Of a stretch of DNA of 64,000 nucleotides, positions 60,787 to 64,000 are shown in pieces. The DNA is from Bacteroides oleiciplenus YIT 12058. Lineage in GTDB: Bacteria; Bacteroidota; Bacteroidia; Bacteroidales; Bacteroidaceae. The notes beneath the pieces are model-generated. The model saw only the letters and a program-made list of their open reading frames with translations. It had not been told where the DNA came from and ran no database searches. How positions within the stretch are numbered: position 1 is the stretch's first letter; every line of letters begins with the position of its first letter. Location of the stretch: the NCBI RefSeq assembly GCF_000315485.1, contig NZ_JH992944.1, forward strand, positions 446,703-510,702, given 5' to 3'. Both the position numbers and the translations under genes were made by a program.

Positions 60787-62988
60787 ATGATGAAAAAAAG
60801 TAACATGCTTTGGATGCCCGCACTACTGGCCCTGCTTGCAGGATGCAGCCAGAACGAGTTGGGCATTGACGACACTCCCACAGGCGGAGCGCAAGGTAAA
60901 GAGATCCGTCTCGTATTTAGTGGCGGAGGAGAGTCGCAGGAATACACCCGCGCCATCGCTTCCGAGAGTGAAAACCAGATTGATAATCTGGATATCTATG
61001 TGTTTGCCGCTACCGCCGACGGCGGAGACTACCAGTATCTGGAAAAGTGGACGGCCGCCGCGGATGACAACACCGCAGCCAAAACCTTCAAACTGAGCGG
61101 TGCAGGAACCGACCGGAAAGCATCCATCTTCCCTACGGAACTGAAAGGCATCCCCAACCTGAAACTGTATTGCGTGGCAAACAGCACCACACTCTACCAA
61201 TCTGACGGAACAGCAATCGCTCCCCTGACAGCGGTGACTACCAACGCCGCCACCGGAGCCATCGAGAATCCGGGCACGAAAGCCGTGGATTTCGAAAAGT
61301 ACTTCACCGCCAAACTACTCCCGACAGGCACCGCACTGGGCACCCCGTTGGTGATGACCGGAAGCGGTACAACAAAGATACTGGGCAACATCGCCACAGT
61401 GAACATCGAACTGAAACGCCGCGTGAGCCGCTTCGACATCGACAACGAATCAGCCAAGACGGGACTGATTATCGAAAGCGTCTCTCTGGGCAATGGACGA
61501 AACCAATCTACTGTGATGCCGGGCACGCTGGCCGACCTTAGCGTCCCCGATCGCGCCACCAGCCTCATCCAGTACCCCACCGCCGAAGGCAGCTACCTGA
61601 TGCTGCCCAAAGCCAACCAGGGAGTGACGGAAAGCGCCCTCTATACTTATCCGCTCAAGGATACGGACAAAGCGTTCCTCATCATCAAGGGCAAATACCA
61701 GAACCCGATGCAGAAAGACCCCGTTCCGGTGGAGTACCATCTTGACATACAACGGGTGCCTGATGGAGGCGGTGATCCTAAGTTCATGGATGTAGTAGCC
61801 AATACCCGCTACACCCTTCACATCAAGGAAGTAATGGAAGCCACCATCACCGCTTTCTTCGAAATCGTGGACTGGACCAGTGGCGGCGGAGTCATCATCA
61901 AACCCGATAATGCCGCCCCCGCAGTGACTGTTCTGAATGTGGAAGGAACCGACACGCCCGTCACCACCAAGGAAATCAGCGTGACCGCCGACAATACGGA
62001 GAAAACCATCACACTGACCGCCACAGCCAGCGGCAAGGTGCAACCAAGGTTCAGCACCACAACCGGATGGGACATCAGTTGGTTGACGCATAAGGTTGCC
62101 GATTATAAGTCGGAAGTGGTGGATGGAGTGACTACCACCACCATGACCTTCAATTACACACTGACTGATGGCACCCCCTATGTCCCCGTCACGCTGACAC
62201 TTGCCAATGAATCGGCTTCGCAGGATGAATCGGTATATACCAAGCTGACCATCGTGCCGCCCGCCACAGCCCCGGCATTGGACTTTGCCACACCGGATGC
62301 GGCTACGGGGAACTTCAACCTGTATGATAAGGCAAACAACAAGCTCACGATGTACAAAACGGGTAAGAGCAGCATCACACTCGGGGCAAGCTGTCCCTTC
62401 GGCACGAAGCTGGTATTGTCCAACACGCTTCCCTGGCTGGAAGTATCGAAAGCTGCCACAGGACCTACACCAAGCACATCGGGCACTCCCGCCACGGATG
62501 TATCCGTTGCCACTCCGGTAGAGGAGTATTACACGCTCACGCTGAAGGATGTGACGGCAACCAGCGATGCGGACAGCAAGTTCGAGATTATCAGTCTGGG
62601 TAATGATACCAAGAAACAGGAACTGACGGTGGAACTGCTTGACCCTGCCATTGCAAAGATTGAGCTGACGGGAACTCCGGGCGGAGCTGCTTATGCCGAC
62701 AATAAGATTACCGATGTGCCCCGCACCGCCGCAGCCACCGTTGAGGTGGAAGTAACTTCTCCGCAAGGCGTGACGGCCAGTACCTTGTCCTCCTGGTTCA
62801 CCGTTGCAGAAACCACTGCCTTTACAAGAACTTCCCCGACAGATGCCACCGGCAGCCAGGTATTCACCCTGACCGTGAAAGATGCCGTCACCGACTTCAC
62901 CGCCGCACCGATTGTGCTGAAAAACAATATCTCGGGCATGGAAGACGTGACAGTGCTGGTAAGTCCGGCCGCACCCGTCGCTCCTTAA
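60787..62988 (+). CDS. Fimbrillin-family lipoprotein
   Basis: A 733-residue protein, lipobox L-L-A-G-C (Cys20). Residues ~35-370 carry the Mfa-like/fimbrillin pattern: I-D-N-L-D-I-Y-V-F-A, L-Y-C-V-A-N-S, R-V-S-R-F-D-I-D-N and G-N-G-R-N-Q-S-T-V. It is followed by at least three Ig-like repeats (~375-730). High GC and Thr/Ala-rich. Likely structural or accessory fimbrial subunit. Confidence 0.82.
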   Translation: MMKKSNMLWMPALLALLAGCSQNELGIDDTPTGGAQGKEIRLVFSGGGESQEYTRAIASESENQIDNLDIYVFAATADGGDYQYLEKWTAAADDNTAAKTFKLSGAGTDRKASIFPTELKGIPNLKLYCVANSTTLYQSDGTAIAPLTAVTTNAATGAIENPGTKAVDFEKYFTAKLLPTGTALGTPLVMTGSGTTKILGNIATVNIELKRRVSRFDIDNESAKTGLIIESVSLGNGRNQSTVMPGTLADLSVPDRATSLIQYPTAEGSYLMLPKANQGVTESALYTYPLKDTDKAFLIIKGKYQNPMQKDPVPVEYHLDIQRVPDGGGDPKFMDVVANTRYTLHIKEVMEATITAFFEIVDWTSGGGVIIKPDNAAPAVTVLNVEGTDTPVTTKEISVTADNTEKTITLTATASGKVQPRFSTTTGWDISWLTHKVADYKSEVVDGVTTTTMTFNYTLTDGTPYVPVTLTLANESASQDESVYTKLTIVPPATAPALDFATPDAATGNFNLYDKANNKLTMYKTGKSSITLGASCPFGTKLVLSNTLPWLEVSKAATGPTPSTSGTPATDVSVATPVEEYYTLTLKDVTATSDADSKFEIISLGNDTKKQELTVELLDPAIAKIELTGTPGGAAYADNKITDVPRTAAATVEVEVTSPQGVTASTLSSWFTVAETTAFTRTSPTDATGSQVFTLTVKDAVTDFTAAPIVLKNNISGMEDVTVLVSPAAPVAP

Positions 62989-63048
62989 TTCAGCAATATG
63001 AATAACTTGCTAAATATCAGTAAATAACCGATTAATAACAATAAGATC

Positions 63049-64000
63049 ATGATTAAAAACAGAAAACAGTTTTCCGCATGGGTGATAGGCTTGCTTGCCC
63101 TCTCACTGGCGGGTTGCAACGAAGCGGAAGTGCTGCCGGCAACCACTCCCGGCGATGACCCGCTGGCCGGTGACCCCACACGCCGCGAAGTCATCCTCGG
63201 CTTCCAGAACAAGCTGAACATAAAGACAGCGGGCACCGATACCCGTGTCGCCACCCGTGCCGATGCCCCCATCGCCACCACCGAAGAGAATGAAATCACC
63301 TCACTGGACATCTATGTATTCTCCTCGGACAAGGAGGAAGGCCCGTACACCTATCAGGAACGGTTCTGCTACCGTTCGGATGGTTCCACCATCCCCAATG
63401 CGACCAAAATCGTACTGACAGTGGAAGGCAACAACGTGGCACTAGCCACCCTTCGCCCCAAGAAAGGCCTGTTCACCAAGTTCTACTGCATTGCCAACCA
63501 GCCGAAACTGCTGAAAGCCGGAGCGGAATACACCGTCTTCACCCCGCTGGAACAGAGTTCCCCGGGTGCGGATTACAACGTCGTGACGAAGGCGGGTATA
63601 CCGACCGAGACGGACTTCCTCACCTTCACCACCCCGTTGCTGGACCCTGCCGAAGCCGCAGATGTATTGCTAACACCCCTGCCTATGGTAGGTTCTTACA
63701 GCCCCGCGCTCGACTTGCGGGACATCAGTATGGGTTCACGCACACGCATCAACATGACGCTGTCGCGTATCGTCTCCCGTTTCGATATTATCAATGATGA
63801 GAAATTGTCGCATCTCACCATCACCGGTGTATCGATGGGACACGGTCGCAAAGGCGTTACTTTCTTCCCGGTGGTTCCTGTGGAGGATGCAGACCCTACT
63901 AAGACGCTCATCACCTATCCCGACCGTGACTTTGACGGCGCCGATGCCAATAAAGGCACGCAGACAGGTGCTTTCTACAGTTATCCCAGCCCGATTGCGG
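63049..64000 (+). CDS. Fimbrillin-family lipoprotein (3' end beyond the window)
   Basis: Starts with M-I-K-N-R-K-Q-F-S-A-W and lipobox S-L-A-G-C (Cys22). The 317 residues present match the N-terminal domain of the 56324 protein closely: I-Y-V-F-S-S-D-K-E-E-G-P-Y-T-Y-Q-E-R-F, K-G-L-F-T-K-F-Y-C-I-A-N-Q, S-R-F-D-I-I-N-D and G-H-G-R-K-G-V-T-F-F-P-V. The two genes are therefore paralogues duplicated within the operon. The frame is open to the last base. Confidence 0.85.
   Translation, partial: MIKNRKQFSAWVIGLLALSLAGCNEAEVLPATTPGDDPLAGDPTRREVILGFQNKLNIKTAGTDTRVATRADAPIATTEENEITSLDIYVFSSDKEEGPYTYQERFCYRSDGSTIPNATKIVLTVEGNNVALATLRPKKGLFTKFYCIANQPKLLKAGAEYTVFTPLEQSSPGADYNVVTKAGIPTETDFLTFTTPLLDPAEAADVLLTPLPMVGSYSPALDLRDISMGSRTRINMTLSRIVSRFDIINDEKLSHLTITGVSMGHGRKGVTFFPVVPVEDADPTKTLITYPDRDFDGADANKGTQTGAFYSYPSPIA

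Noticed and set aside
61450..62766. 438-codon antisense frame opposite the fimbrillin at 60787
   Set aside because: Arises from the high GC and codon pattern of the real gene; Gly/His-rich nonsense product.
1..64000. CRISPR arrays, rRNA genes or riboswitches
   Set aside because: Looked for regular spaced repeats and familiar RNA cores; only one tRNA and short tandem repeats were seen.

Overview
The window looks like a gut Bacteroides chromosome; the species cannot be fixed from this sequence alone. Supporting signs are SusC/SusD pairs, Bacteroides-type promoters (TTG - 19/20 bp - TAnnTTTG), Cys-anchored lipoproteins, Mfa/Fim-type fimbrial genes, BtgA/BtgB-type mobilization genes and IntDOT-like recombinases. 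The core housekeeping block (MarC, HAD phosphatase, RsmI, thymidine kinase, AI-2E permease, tRNA-Lys) lies between two highly variable regions.

Region 1 (1-23890) is a susC/susD shufflon. One complete susC-susD-lipoprotein operon with promoter and signal peptide (14257-21238) runs on the + strand. Three further susC genes on the - strand (1-95 running off the window, 3214-6180, 8482-11511) lack a promoter, signal peptide and the first ~68 codons. All four share a 14-bp site at the same codons, in inverted orientation relative to the expressed copy. A tyrosine recombinase gene (12697-13890) sits between the expressed and silent copies. Inversion between sites would swap which susC body, together with its downstream susD and lipoprotein, is joined to the single promoter and signal peptide. 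A secreted C10 cysteine protease gene follows the active operon.

Region 2 (23962-29558) is ordinary chromosome ending in tRNA-Lys(TTT). Region 3 (29546-42018) is a 12.5-kb integrative mobilizable element in that tRNA. Its 19-bp att repeats lie at 29546 and 42000. It carries an integrase, small HTH proteins, LuxR- and RteC-like regulators, a hairpin-rich oriT candidate, BtgA and a relaxase. Its cargo is a tightly overlapping four-gene operon: C5 DNA methyltransferase, HD-domain protein, P-loop ATPase and a Rossmann/CARF-like protein. I do not recognise this combination as a named system, and it is the best candidate here for an undescribed defence system.

Region 4 (42019-49949) is a second, decayed element accreted behind the first. 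It starts with a broken relaxase tail, followed in the same cargo slot by another defence-like pair (a putative AbiC-type membrane protein and a tandem-DUF262 protein), an IS66 element, and scraps of further copies of the element backbone.

Region 5 (51183-64000) is a phase-variable fimbrial locus. A tyrosine recombinase is followed by a ~402-bp segment bounded by perfect 27-bp inverted repeats, then an Rrf2-like regulator and a long operon: DUF3575, FimB/Mfa2-type anchor, DUF3868/OmpA-like protein, large fimbrillin, a DUF4469-like protein and two more fimbrillins, the last cut by the window end. The left repeat lies inside the recombinase reading frame, so inversion would also replace the enzyme's C-terminal tail.
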